Part shown: positions 53,896 to 64,000 of the stretch, piece by piece | Layout: each line of letters opens with the position of its first letter | Numbering within the stretch: the first letter of the stretch is position 1 | Source of the DNA: Spiroplasma phoeniceum | GTDB taxonomy: Bacteria; Bacillota_I; Bacilli_A; Mycoplasmatales; Mycoplasmataceae | Length of the DNA: 64,000 nt | Assembly (NCBI GenBank): GCA_026239495.1 | Contig: CP110830.1 | Coordinates: 1,240,001-1,304,000 of the forward strand | Direction: 5' to 3' | Notes under the pieces: generated by a model | What the model was told of the DNA's origin: nothing | The model's database searches: none | The model's input: the letters and a program-made list of their open reading frames with translations, nothing else | Made by a program: the position numbers and the translations under genes

Positions 53896-54135
53896 TTAAG
53901 TTGTTTTATAAAATCAAAGTTTTAAAGAACCAGTTTCATAATCAAAGATAATTTTTGAATTTTCTAAGCGTTTATAAAACCGCTTTTGTTTTTTATCTTT
54001 TATGCGATTTAATAAATCTTTATGTTTTTCACAAGTTCATAAAACTTTATTTGATAAAAATTCTTCGGTAATGAATGATATTGCTTTGTAGCAATCATTA
54101 ACATCACATATTTTTTGTTGCTTATTAATTTTCAT
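53896..54135 (-). CDS. Small phage protein, 79 aa
   Basis: Starts MKINKQQKICDVNDCYKAIS and ends KLWFYKTT. This is the intact form of the gene broken at 4334 and split at 11056/28265, so it is a constant feature of type 2 phages, at the outer end of the leftward operon. Basic, helical; a DNA-binding regulator is possible but unproven. AAGGAA-type site upstream. Confidence 0.65.
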
Positions 54136-54180
54136 TACTCATTCCTTTCTTTGATATTATTTTTTTATTTATTAGCCAAA

Positions 54181-54367
54181 TTAATTAATTGAAACAGAGA
54201 AAGGACAACACCTTAAATAAGGGGAGAAAAAAGGGTATACTTTGTAAAAATTACTAAGATATTTAATAAATATGTAACACAACTTGAAGTTAACAAAAAA
54301 GTTTTGATAAAAAGTTTCTATTTTAAGAATTTAAGATGCTGTCCTTTCTCTGAATCAATTAATAATT
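54181..54367. repeat. Imperfect inverted repeat near prophage right end
   Basis: Arms of about 35 bases at 54181-54215 and 54331-54367 share a core AGAGAAAGGACA. The 115 bp between them include another gene-free AT-rich stretch. Could be a promoter or operator region or part of an attachment structure. Confidence 0.55.
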
Positions 54368-54386
54368 ATGGGTTTACAAATAAAAA

Positions 54387-54424
54387 AACAACCCTTTTTA
54401 TTTAACAAGAGTTGTTTTTTGCCG
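54387..54424. terminator. Hairpin at type 2 prophage end
   Basis: AAACAACCC / GAGTTGTTTTTT hairpin, homologous to 4598-4640 and 10990-11035. The conserved CTTCATCGTA follows at 54424-54433. Confidence 0.65.
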
Positions 54425-54438
54425 CTTCATCGTACATT

Positions 54439-55508
54439 AGACTTCTTGCGATACCTGGTTTTATTATTAAAATATTATTATAAAATATAATTTATGAGGA
54501 TATTAAATTATGAAATTTGATGAATTTAAAAATATTAATGATAAAGAATGATTAAGATTAACAGGAATAAAACAAGATATTTTTAATAAAATGTTAGATA
54601 TTTTACAAGTAGCTGAAATAGAAAAATTTAAAAAAGGTGGCAAAGCTAATAAATTATCACTAGAAAATCGATTATTGATGACTTTATCGTATTGACGAGA
54701 ATATCGAACTTATTTTCATCTTGGAAAAAATTTCGGAATTAGTGAAGCTAATTGTTATCGCAATATCAAGTGAATTGAAGATATTTTAATTAAACACCCT
54801 GATTTTCAGCAAGTTGCTGGTAAAAAAGCACTAATAAATGATTATTTTAATGATAAAACTATTATTATTGATGCTACCGAAACCCCAATCCAACGCCCAA
54901 AAAAAGACAAAAACAATCTTATTCTGATAAAAAGAAAAAACACACTATTAAAACACAAGTAATTATCGAACAAGAAACCAAAAAAAATATTGCAACAAGT
55001 TTTTCACTTGGTAAAAAACACGATTATGCTTTATTTAAAGAATCAAAAATCGCAATTTTAAAAAATACCAAATTAATAGTTGATAGTGGTTATCAAGGAA
55101 TACAAAAAATTCACAATAATGTTCTAATGCCCACAAAGAAAACTAAGAAAAAACATTTAAATAAAGAACAAAAACAACATAATAGACTAGTTTCAAAAAT
55201 AAGAATTATTATTGAAAATATTTTTGCTATTCTTAAAAAATTTAAAATTATTACAGAAAAATATAGAAATCGTAGAAAACGATTTAGTTTAAGATTTAAT
55301 TTAATTGCTTCAATTTATAATTTACAATTATTATAGTTATCATAAAAGATTTATTTAAAATTAACGAATTTGAATAATAAAATAATTTTTCGTTGTGGCA
55401 AAATATTAAATTTTTAAATAAAAGACATAATTAATTAAAATTATAATTTTATATTAACCCCTTTTTACAAATATTTGAAATTATTTTAATGGGTTATGCA
55501 AGAAGTCT
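54439..55508 (+). mobile_element. IS-A copy with unlike flanks
   Basis: Full 1070-bp copy. ATT on the left, AAT on the right, so the flanks do not form a duplication. The right neighbour is an IS-B fragment in the opposite direction, which suggests recombination between IS copies at the edge of the prophage. Confidence 0.9.
54510..55336 (+). CDS. IS-A transposase (frameshifted)
   Basis: Intact 827-bp length and slippery run. One substitution turns KKIIATSF into KKNIATSF, and GGTAAA after the slip site reads GATAAA. Confidence 0.85.
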
Positions 55509-55951
55509 AATAATAGTTTTATCATTAAAATAATCATTTATTGGCGATTTTTTACCAGCGAGTTGTTGAAAATCAGAGTGTTTAATTAAAATATCTTCAA
55601 TTCACTTGATATTCCGATAACAAATAGATTCACTAATATCAAAACTTTTAGCAAGATGAAAATAAGTCCGATATTCTCGTCAATACGATAAGGTCGTCAG
55701 TAGCCGATTTTCTAGTGATAATTTATTAGTTTTGCCACCTTTTTTAAATTTTTCTATTTCAGCTACTTGTAAAATATTTAACATTTTATTAAAAGTAGTT
55801 TTTTTGCTCCGGTTAATCGCAACAATTCTTTATCATTAATAAAATTAAATTTATCAAATTTCATAATTTTAATCTCCTATAATTTCTATTTTAATTTAAA
55901 AATATTTTATAGGAATTTTAAAATAATTAGATTAGGTTACGCAAGAAGTCT
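55509..55951 (-). mobile_element. IS-B fragment, left half only
   Basis: Contains the left terminal repeat and the first 115-120 codons of the IS-B transposase (start near 55863) in minus orientation. The rest is missing at the border with IS-A. Confidence 0.85.
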
Positions 55952-56035
55952 AATATATTCGTAATATTCGTTAATAATTTTAGTTTTAAATTCAATATCA
56001 TGGTATTTTGCCCCTTTAGTTTTACCCTTTGCCAT
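55952..56035 (-). pseudogene. IS3-type transposase orfA fragment
   Basis: The first 28 codons (MAKGKTKGAKYHDIEFKTKI...) with a good AGGAGA site, cut off by the IS-B fragment. The start resembles helix-turn-helix orfA proteins of IS3 elements. The C-terminal part of an IS3 orfB is found at 63066, also next to IS-B. Confidence 0.5.
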
Positions 56036-56103
56036 ATAAAAAATGTTTCTCCTAACTTTATATATTTAATAATAACCTAGAAGGGTTTTTTATTTCATAT
56101 TCT

Positions 56104-56880
56104 CAGTTAAAAGAAAAATTGTATAGCATCTTCTTTTGCTTGTTTGATTTTTTCCATTGTTACTTGATATGGTGTTAAATCCTTAATTCTTTTTCCTCAA
56201 ACAGCAGGATCTTCTCCCATTGATAATCAAACATCAGTGGCAATTGCATCATCATCTTTTACCGCTGTTTTATGGTCTTCAGTTAGCGTAATTGATCCAT
56301 CATGTTCTTTTGCAATTGCTTGTACTTTTTTCAATAATTCTTCATTTGGTAATAAATCCTTTGACACACAAGCAACAAAATGCATTCCTAGTTTAGCACT
56401 AACAACCATATAACTATTTTCTATATTAAAACGATAATCACCAAAATAAAAAAATTATAGCCCTTTCATATTGCGTTGTCCTTTTTCTTCTTGCAACGTT
56501 AAAATATCAGCTAACATTTACGTTGGGTGAAATTCATCAGTTAATCCATTCCACGCTGGAACACCTGAATATTTTGCTAATGCTTCAACATCAGTTTGTT
56601 TAAACCCACGAAATTGAATTCCATCAAACATTCTTACTAATACTTTTGCAGCATCTTCAATTGATTCTTTTTTTCCATTTGGGCTACCACTTGGCCCTAA
56701 ATAAACGGGGTTCATTACTAAATCAAATGCTCCGACTTCAAAATCAAATCTTGTTCGTGTTGAATCTTTTGCAAATAATAAAGTAACAGATTTCCCTTAT
56801 TTCAATTGTTTTGCTAAATCTAATAAATAATAGATTTCTCTTTGCGTGAAGTCTAATAAAGTTAGAAAAATAAACTGGGT
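56104..56880 (-). pseudogene. argF: Ornithine carbamoyltransferase, decayed
   Basis: Successive blocks match ornithine carbamoyltransferase of the arginine dihydrolase pathway: LTLLDFTQREIYYLLDLAKQ, the carbamoyl-phosphate motif [54 protein letters not shown] and GLTDEFHPT. Stops replace codons at LAKQLK*, EFHPT*MLAD and MKGL*FF. The first dozen residues and the C-terminal quarter are missing. The pathway yields ATP from arginine in many mollicutes, and this copy can no longer contribute. Confidence 0.9.
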
Positions 56881-56902
56881 GCAGTATAGTAATATTATTT
56901 TT

Positions 56903-58393
56903 TTATTTACCTTTTGATTTATTAGAATCATCTTTTCCAAAAACATTATCACTCTTAAACTCATCATCAAATAGTTTTGGATCCATTTCATATTTTTGTC
57001 CATTCATCATTGCGGTAACTGCTTTTTGGTATTCTGTATTGGCACGAATTAATTTATTGCGGTCTGTTTTAGGAGCTAAAACTGCTAAAATAATAACCAT
57101 AATTCATGCAAGAAGACCAGCAATCATTGAAATAATTGTAAAAATATGTAATACTTGGTAAGTTGTGCTATTATAAACTTCGCTTACTAAACTATTAATT
57201 GTCATAGTTAAATCTGAATCTGGTAATAATAATCATTCTGTTATTTCTAATTGTGGGTCGTTTTTAATAATATAGCAATTATTAGATACGGATATACTAT
57301 TAAAATATTTCTCAACAAAATTTGGTAATAATACTTGAATTAATGACAATGAAGAATAAATAAGAATAATGATTGATAATACAACTGGTCAGAATCTAAC
57401 AACATAATTATCACGTTTAAAGCGCTTTTTCCCCAATAATTCATAACCCAAGAAAATTCCTGGCAAAATCGATAAAATTCCTGAGAAGGTTTGCAGTCCG
57501 CCTGATTGCATTAATAAAAATTTATATTTTGAACCAAAACTAAATACTTCACTAAAATTATTGTTAGCATTATGTAAGGCGCTATCAGCCCCACCACCAA
57601 TAATAACAATTGCACTAGTTCCTGGGATTGTATAAACAATTACTTTTGTGTCTAAATAGATATTTAAATAGGAATTTAAAAATCACAATAAAATTAACAA
57701 AGCAGAAGCTAAAATAACAAAACCAGCAACAATTTTCTTTAAAATTGGCATATACTTTGGTTTTGAAGTATAAAAGTAAAACCGTGGGTCTAAGGGTGGA
57801 TTAATTGGCATATTTGCCATTTGCTGCATCATTTGTGAAATATCAAATTTACTTGGATAACTAAAGTTCGGATCAATGCCAACCATTGACGCTCCTGTGC
57901 CTCCAATTCCTCTTGCTGGTCCTGCTTCAGGTTGTGATTCGTCTGCCCCTTCTTCATTAGCTTTAACTTTTAACTTCTCACGAGCATTATCAATTGCTTT
58001 TTCATCAGTAAAATCAGCTGTGGCATCAATTAACTCATTAGTGATAGTGTTTTCTCTGGTAATATAATTTTTTTCAACACCAAAATTCGAAACAATATAT
58101 TGCACAAAAGCCACATATTCTTCATCTAATATATTAAAAGTGGCCCTGTCAACCTTTTCAATTATTTCTGATTCATTAATAATATCAGCCAGGGCCTGAG
58201 CAAATGAAAGAGTAAATTTATTATCATTTAAATTTGCATTAAATTCTTTTTCTAATGTTAATAAATTACAAATTTGTTGAATTACTAATTTTTTAAAGTA
58301 CTGGTTAACTATTACTTGTGCCTTAATATTATCGTCGTTAAAGATATTATATAATGTATAAACTATATGGGCATATAATTTATTTTCTTTCAT
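56903..58393 (-). CDS. Conserved multi-pass membrane protein
   Basis: A 496-residue protein. Residues 1-190 are soluble and helical, followed by a Gly/Pro-rich linker (GPARGIGGTGASMVGIDP). Then come about four membrane segments, including VAGFVILASALLILLWFL, GILSILPGIFLGYELL, VVLSIIILIYSSLSLIQVLL and FTIISMIAGLLAWIMVIILA, and a charged C-terminal tail ending DDSNKSKGK. It follows holA by 35 bp and likely shares its transcript. I do not know its function; the layout suggests a Spiroplasma-specific membrane protein. Confidence 0.75.
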
Positions 58394-58428
58394 TTATTTA
58401 TGTCCCTCATTTCTCTTTTTGTAATAAT

Positions 58429-59394
58429 TTAATTTATATCAAATAATTTAATTAAATACAAATCACTACTCATTTCTTTTCTTATTATACCTTTTTTTAT
58501 ATTATAATCAATTCAAAATAATTCTTGAATAATATTATTTGCTTTATTAATACTGAAATTATGCATATGTTCTGAAATTTTTTTTACTCGAAACGGATTA
58601 ATTTGTAAAATTTCTGCAATTTGTGAAGGTGTTTTTTTTAAAGCAGATAAAACAATAATGTCTCTTATAAAAATAATACTATTGGTAATTAATGCTAATA
58701 AAGAAATACTATTTAACCCGCGTTCTTGTAAATAATGATAATTTATTAAAAAACTATTCAAATCATTTTTTAATAAATCATCAACTAATTTAAAAATATC
58801 GGTATCTAAATATTTTGTCATATTATTTTCAATTAATTCCATAGTAATATTTGAATTTATTAAAAATAATTTTTTTAATTCATTTTTAATAATATATAAA
58901 TTATTTGGCAAATATTCAACAATCTTAGGAATTAAATTTTGTTTAATCGTTCCATTATGCTTTGTAATATAATCATCAATAAACTTAATTAATTCATTAT
59001 ATGATAAATTTGTTGCTTTTAAAACACTAGTTAACGATAGCATTTGTTTAGTTATTTTTAAACAATTACTAAGTTTATTGACTGGACAAATAAAAATAAT
59101 AAAAGTACTCGGATTTGGAGCTGCTAAATATTCCATTAAACTTGTTAAATAACTTTTATTGTCTATTTTTGTCTTAATCTTTTCTTTTGTAAGAAAATAG
59201 CTATCATTAACTATTATTATTCTTTTTCCTGAAAACATTGGTATTGTGTTGGCATCATTCAGAATATATAATAGATGGTCTTCTAAATAATTATATTCTT
59301 GTAAATCATACTCATTATCAGGATTAATTTTTTTTAAAATCTTATTTTTTTGCATTTTAATTAAAAAAGAATCTTCTCCATATATTAAAAACAT
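58429..59394 (-). CDS. holA: DNA polymerase III subunit delta
   Basis: A 321-residue protein starting MFLIYGEDSFLIKMQKNKIL. The YGEDSFL start, the central FIIFICPVNKLSNCLKITKQ-type strand, and the helical C-terminal collar domain fit HolA, the clamp-loader subunit that opens the sliding clamp. Length is normal. A TGA-Trp after QELF extends the frame by 28 codons to the TAA at 58429; the standard-code frame would stop there. It lies downstream of a comEC remnant, an order common in bacteria. Confidence 0.85.
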
Positions 59395-59493
59395 CTTTTA
59401 AGGCTCCTTTAGAATGTTCTAAAACTTATGACAAAGTAATATTATCATATAAAGCAAAAAATAAATTAAGGATTTAAAAAAATTAATTGCTGT

Positions 59494-60180
59494 TTATGCT
59501 GACATAATATTAAATTGAAGATTTCTTCTACCATTTGTAAAATAAATTTGACACCTAGTTGTTTTTAAATTTTCAGCAACAATTGGCGCCGGATAATTTT
59601 GGCGTTTTGTTTTTTCGCCATAGATGAAGCAAGCCTTTGGTGTTATTTTTCGTAAAAACGCTAAGCTTTAACTATTTTCTGAACCATGACGAGGAAGTTG
59701 TAACAGAGTAATTGGAGATAATTTTTATCGTAATAAATTTATTTCAATTTTTTTACTAATATCACCTGTTAATAAGATTTAATATTGACTTATTTTAACC
59801 AAAAGCACTAAACTATTATTATTTTCATCTTTATCATTAATTGTTTTATGTAAGACAGTAAATCCTAATCCACAAAATTGAAATGTTTTCAATTTTGTAT
59901 CATTTTGAATTACTTGTTTAACATTAAAATATTTTTTTACAGTTGGTAAATTATTCTTATGATCATCATGTTGATTTTAAACAAAAATAGCATCAATTCA
60001 ATTAATACATGCTCATTTCAAATAATTACTAACTAATTGTTTTGAACGACCATAGTCAAAACCAACATCATATAAAATTGTTTTTAAAGCACGCTTGTCT
60101 TGAAAAACAATTGTTTGACCATTACAAACATTTAAAATTGTCATTGAATAATGAATACTAGTAAAATATGATTGCAAAAT
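59494..60180 (-). pseudogene. comEC: ComEC C-terminal domain remnant
   Basis: Readable blocks: MTILNVCNGQTIVFQ, ILYDVGFDYGRSKQLVSNYL, IDAIFV*NQHDDHKNNLPTV (the metal-binding HxxDH region of the metallo-beta-lactamase domain), ILLTGDISKK and LQLPRHGSENS. They follow the order of the C-terminal domain of ComEC, a DNA-uptake channel protein. At least three TAA stops break it, and the membrane part is absent. The gene order comEC-holA supports the call. Confidence 0.75.
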
Positions 60181-60277
60181 ATAACAAATTTATAACAAAT
60201 TATTGATAGAATGCAAAATATTCTAAATATTTTGTTTCCAAACACACTTTTATTTATTCCTCATAAAATAATATAAT

Positions 60278-61346
60278 AGACTTCTTGCATAAGCTAATCT
60301 AATTATTTTAAAATTCCTATAAAATATTTTTAAATTAAAATAGAAATTATGGGAGATTAAAATTATGAAATTTGATAAATTTAATTTTATTAATGATAAA
60401 GAATTCTTGCGATTAACGGGGGCAAAAAAGCTACTTTTAATAAAATGTTAAATATTTTACAAGTAGCTGAAATAGAAAAATTTAAAAAAGGTGGCAAAAC
60501 TAATAAATTATCACTAGAAAATCGGCTACTGACGACCTTATAGTATTGACGAGAATATCGGACTTATTTTCATCTTGCTAAAAGTTTTGATATTAGTGAA
60601 TCTAGTTGTTATCGCAATATCAAGTGAATTGAAGATATTTTAATTAAACACTCTGATTTTCAACAACTCGCTGGTAAAAAAGCACTAATAAATGATTATT
60701 TTAATGATAAAACTATTATTATTGATGTTACCGAAACCCCAATCCAACGCCCAAAAAAAGACAAAAACAATCTTATTCTGGTAAAAAGAAAAAAACACCA
60801 TTAAACACAAGTAATTATCGAACAAGAAACCAAAAAAAATATTGCAACAAGTTTTTCGCTTGGAAAAAAATGATTATGCTTTATTTAAAAAATCAAAAAT
60901 CTCAATTTTAAAAAATACCAAATTAATAGTTGATAGTGGTTATCAAGGAATTCAAAAAATTCACAATAATGTTCTAATTCCTACAAAAAAAACAAAAAAA
61001 CCCTTTAAATAAAGTACAAAAATAACGTAATAGAATATTTTCAAAAATGAGAATTATTATTGAAAATATTTTTGCTATTCTTAAAAAATTTAAAATTATT
61101 ACAGAAAAATATCGCAATCGAAGAAAACGATTTAGTTTAAGATTTAATTTAATTGCTTCAATTTATAATTTGCATTTAGCATAGAATATTTATTTAAAAT
61201 TAAAGAATTTAAATAATAAATTCATTTTTTGTTGTGGCAAAATATTAAATTTTTAAATAAAAAACATAATTAATTAAAACTATATTTTTCTATTAGCGTC
61301 TTTTTACAAATATTTGCAATTTTTTAATAGGTTACGCAAGAAGTCT
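60278..61346 (+). mobile_element. IS-B copy, degenerate
   Basis: Complete from end to end (1069 bp) but with several small deletions. Flanks are AAT and ATT, not a simple duplication. Between 60181 and 60277 I see no feature. Confidence 0.85.
60365..61184 (+). pseudogene. IS-B transposase, decayed
   Basis: The N-terminal frame is broken after GGGGGC by a small deletion, a stop (TAG) replaces a Ser codon before YWREY, and the second half has extra frameshifts and a TAA in KVQK*RN. The catalytic-region sequences are still recognisable. Confidence 0.8.
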
Positions 61347-61563
61347 ATTTTTGCGATAAAGGTAAGCCTACTCAAAAACCTATTGTGGAAGGAATTAATC
61401 GTGATTTAAGACATTGATTTCCTAAAGGAATAGATTTAAGATATTTATTCACAACAATATTATGATGAAATAGTCAATATAATTAATAACAGCCCACAAT
61501 AATGTTTGGGGCGAAATTCAGCTAAAAATTTATTTATTAAATTTATTTATTATCTGTATAGTT
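61347..61563 (+). pseudogene. IS30-family transposase, 3' part
   Basis: FCDKGKPTQKPIVEGINRDL ... HWFPKGIDLRYL is the C-terminal end of an IS30 transposase, with the last catalytic Glu in PIVEGINRD. A one-base insertion and a TAA follow. The first base continues exactly the break of the fragment that ends at 35587. Confidence 0.75.
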
Positions 61564-61633
61564 CAAAATAATAAATAAATTTTATAATTTAATTATTGTT
61601 TTGTGTTAAATAATTGCATTAGGTAATTTGAGA

Positions 61634-61990
61634 CAATTTATCACATTTAAAGCAAATATCTAATTTTAATATAAAATTATTGTTAACATATTCTTCTTTA
61701 ATGATAAATAAATTTGTTATATAAGTTAAATCATGATATGTATCAAATAAATCATCATTTTCTTTTTTAGTTACTTTATCTTGTAGTTTTTTATCATATT
61801 AATCTATTTTATATTTTTGATTGCATTCTTTAAATTTTACAGTGTTATAATTTGATGCATTTTTTGTGCTAATGCTATTAACTAAAATTTTTAAAGATAA
61901 ATTTATTTATAATTCTTTAATTTTAATATTATTTTTATAAAGTCTCATTTTTTCAATATTTCTTTGTCTTTCACTTAATATTTGATTTAT
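61634..61990 (-). pseudogene. Unrecognised remnant between IS-B copies
   Basis: One frame keeps protein-like text (NDDLFDTYHDLTYITNLFII ... KLDICFKCDKLSQIT) but has stops and no start. Not recognised. Confidence 0.35.
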
Positions 61991-61993
61991 TAG

Positions 61994-63065
61994 ACTTCTT
62001 GCATAACCTATTAAAAAATTGCAAATATTTGTAAAAAGACACTAATAGAAAAATATAATTTTAATTAATTATGTTTTTTATTTAAAAATTTAATATTTTT
62101 CCACAACAAAAAATGAATTTATTATTTAAATTCTTTAATTTTAAATAAATCTTCTATGCTAAATGCAAATTATAAATTGAAGCAATTAAATTAAATCTTA
62201 AACTAAATCGTTTTCTTTGATTACGATATTTTTCTGTAATAATTTTAAATTTTTTAAGAATAGCAAAAATATTTTCAATAATAATTCTCATTTTTGAAAC
62301 TATTCTATTGTGTTGTTTTTGTACTTTATTTAAAGGTTTTTTCTTTGTTTTTTTTATAGGTATTAGAACATTATTGTGAATTTTTTGAATTCCTTGATAA
62401 CCACTATCAACTATTAATTTGGTATTTTTTAAAATTGAGATTTTTGATTCTTTAAATAAAGCATAATCATGTTTTTTCCCAAGTGAAAAACTTGTTGCAA
62501 TAATTTTTTTTGGTTTCTTGTTCGATAATTACTTGTGTTTTAATGGTGTGTTTTTTTTTCACCATAATAAGATTGTTTTTGTCTTTTTTGGGCGTTGGAT
62601 TGGGGTTTCGGTAACATCAATAATAATAGTTTTATCATTAAAATAATCATTTATTAGTGCTTTTTTACCAGCGAGTTGTTGAAAATCAGAGTGTTTAATT
62701 AAAATATCTTCAATTCACTTGATATTGCCATAACAAATAGATTCACTAATATCAAAACTTTTAGCAAGATGATAATAAGTCCGATATTCTCGTCAATACG
62801 ATAAAGTCATCAGTAGCCGATTTTCTAGTGATAATTTATTAGTTTTGCCGCCTTTTTTAAATTTTTCTATTTCAGCTACTTGTAAAATATTTAACATTTT
62901 ATTAAAAGTATCTTTTTTAACTCCGGTTAATCGCAATAATTTTTTATCATTAATAAAATTAAATTTATCAAATTTCATAATTTTAATCTCCTATAATTTA
63001 TATTTTAATTTAAAAATATTTTATAGAAATTTTAAAATAATTAGATTAGGTTATGCAAGAAGTCT
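61994..63065 (-). mobile_element. IS-B copy
   Basis: 1072 bp with both terminal repeats. Flanks are ATT and AAT. Better preserved at its 5' side than the copy at 60278, to which it is inverted. Confidence 0.85.
62154..62978 (-). pseudogene. IS-B transposase, frameshifted
   Basis: The first frame is intact to the slip site, but the A run there is six, and extra T runs (near 62504 and 62553) add shifts in the second half. The D-D-E surroundings can all be read. Confidence 0.8.
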
Positions 63066-63279
63066 AATAAATGTATATCTAATAAAATTAGAATTTCTAT
63101 GGGTAAAAATTATCATTGTGCTGATAATATTATTATTGAAAGTTTTCATTCTTTATCAAAAAAGCAACAATTCATAACAATATTTATTTTTCTCATGATG
63201 AATTTAATGATGTTAAAAAATGAAATAAATGATATTCAAGTCATAAAGAAAAAGATATAATAAATAAAGGTTTATAACT
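63066..63279 (+). pseudogene. IS3-type transposase orfB C-terminal fragment
   Basis: ISMGKNYHCADNIIIESFHS, then in another frame ATIHNNIYFSHDEFNDVKKW, matches the end of IS3 OrfB integrase domains, where the catalytic Glu lies in the D-N-x-x-x-E-S-F motif. One base is missing between the two parts. The N-terminal side is removed by IS-B. Confidence 0.65.
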
Positions 63280-63373
63280 CTTTTTTATTAATACTTACTA
63301 ATAATACTTACTAAGCTGGGTGCAGTCTAGTACAGTCTAAACCATTCCTTTTAATTATTATTATTTTAATGCT

Positions 63374-63397
63374 TTAATTTTGTCGAAAACTCTTGAT
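63374..63397. repeat. Terminal repeat of the IS at the window edge
   Basis: This 24-base sequence differs by one base from the inverted arms of the 133-bp MITE at 15427-15559. It lies 75 bp outside the stop of the transposase gene and probably marks that element's end. Confidence 0.55.
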
Positions 63398-63471
63398 GAA
63401 ATAAAAAAAATCATCAATATGACAATTTAAAAACTAATTTTGTGTAAGATTATGATTTTGTTTTAAATTTT

Positions 63472-64000
63472 TTAAACGTTAAAATATAATACCGTTGATT
63501 GTTGGTTTGGTGTTAAACCTTTATGTTGGTATTTTCATTTTCAGAGCTTTAAATAATTTTGAATATTAGTGAAACCCAAACCATGATAATGAATTAAGGC
63601 TTCTTTAAGACTGGATTGTAATTTATTAATCTTATTTAACTTTCGATAACTAGTATCAGGGTTTGTACTAGTTTTGGTGGAATATAGAGTAGAATTTGTT
63701 TGTTTTGCTACTAATAAATATAGTGGTTGCATGTCAGAAATAATCGTTGATTTTTCTTTAATCAATTGCTTATTCATATTTTCAATAATTCATTGTTTTT
63801 GTAATCGTTTGGTATTGGTAGATTGAACAAAAATATTATTATTGCTATCAACTGCCATTTGAATACAGCATTTGGTATTGGTTGAAAATGGATCGAGATG
63901 AGTTTTTCGTTTATCAAATTTATCTTTAAAATTACCTTTATGGATTTCTTTAATAAATGTTTCATCCATTTGAATTTGACCATTTAATTTTTTAAATTTT
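63472..64000 (-). CDS. ISXO2/IS1595-like transposase, 3' part
   Basis: The frame is open from the window edge to the TAA at 63472, about 175 residues, through three TGA codons. It contains IQMDETFIKEIHKGNF (first acidic residue), CCIQMAVDSNNNIFVQS, TIISDMQPLYL (second Asp) and YHGLGFTNIQNYLKLW near the end. The DET start and this spacing recall ISXO2-type transposase domains of the IS1595 family. N-terminal zinc ribbon would lie outside the window. Family call is tentative. Confidence 0.6.

Noticed and set aside
56871-63330. CTGGGTGCAGT at 56876 and 63316 as a transposon end
   Set aside because: Ten to eleven shared bases without a partner repeat or flanking duplication are too little.
1-64000. 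CRISPR arrays, tRNA, rRNA and known riboswitches
   Set aside because: No regularly spaced repeats, no tRNA-like T-arm or cloverleaf sequences and no rRNA signatures were seen on reading both strands.

Overview
The window is very AT-rich and its genes only read through if TGA is taken as tryptophan (translation table 4). Together with lipoproteins starting MKKLLS/MKKILS, decayed arginine-pathway and competence genes, and heavy loads of phage and insertion sequences, this points to a Spiroplasma chromosome, probably of the citri group. The genus is inferred from sequence style and remembered families, not from a search. Many reading frames below were joined across TGA codons.

Layout. 1-4650 is a shrunken phage remnant (type 2) rebuilt by insertion-sequence recombination. 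5249-10465 holds three tandem paralogous lipoprotein genes, the third decayed. 10692-10976 is a decayed corrinoid adenosyltransferase gene joined to the end of another type 2 phage remnant. That remnant carries an IS5-like element (IS-B), which is itself split by a 15,997-bp element (11750-27746, type 1). Past it come the rest of IS-B, the remnant phage genes, a dead cytosine methyltransferase, and another IS. 31689-34968 is ordinary chromosome (pepF, pepA). 35068-36657 is IS30 debris and an IS. 36704-54424 is a larger but IS-damaged type 2 prophage. 54439-64000 mixes IS copies with chromosomal genes: a decayed argF, a membrane protein, holA and a comEC remnant.

The main result is the type 1 element. 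It has bipartite terminal inverted repeats (GGTAGT, ten variable bases, TTGAGGTTTT), an 8-bp target duplication inside the IS-B transposase gene, and an ISLre2/UPF0236-like DDE transposase at one end. Its interior is a compact tailed-phage gene set: terminase, portal-like, capsid, scaffold-like, tail, fibre and membrane proteins. It looks like a phage that moves by a transposase rather than an integrase. Two 151-bp miniature elements with the same ends lie in the window; one interrupts this phage's own capsid gene.

Both phage types place the same kind of cargo against the end of the tail gene: a lipoprotein and small secreted proteins with a furin-like R-N-K-R site, transcribed towards the tail gene. 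Two promoters of the secreted proteins have long TA-repeat spacers. In type 1 the lipoprotein and tail genes share a near-identical 265-bp segment in opposite orientation, which could allow inversion or gene conversion. The two phage capsids differ over most of their length but share a C-terminal domain that resembles the repeat of the host surface protein spiralin.
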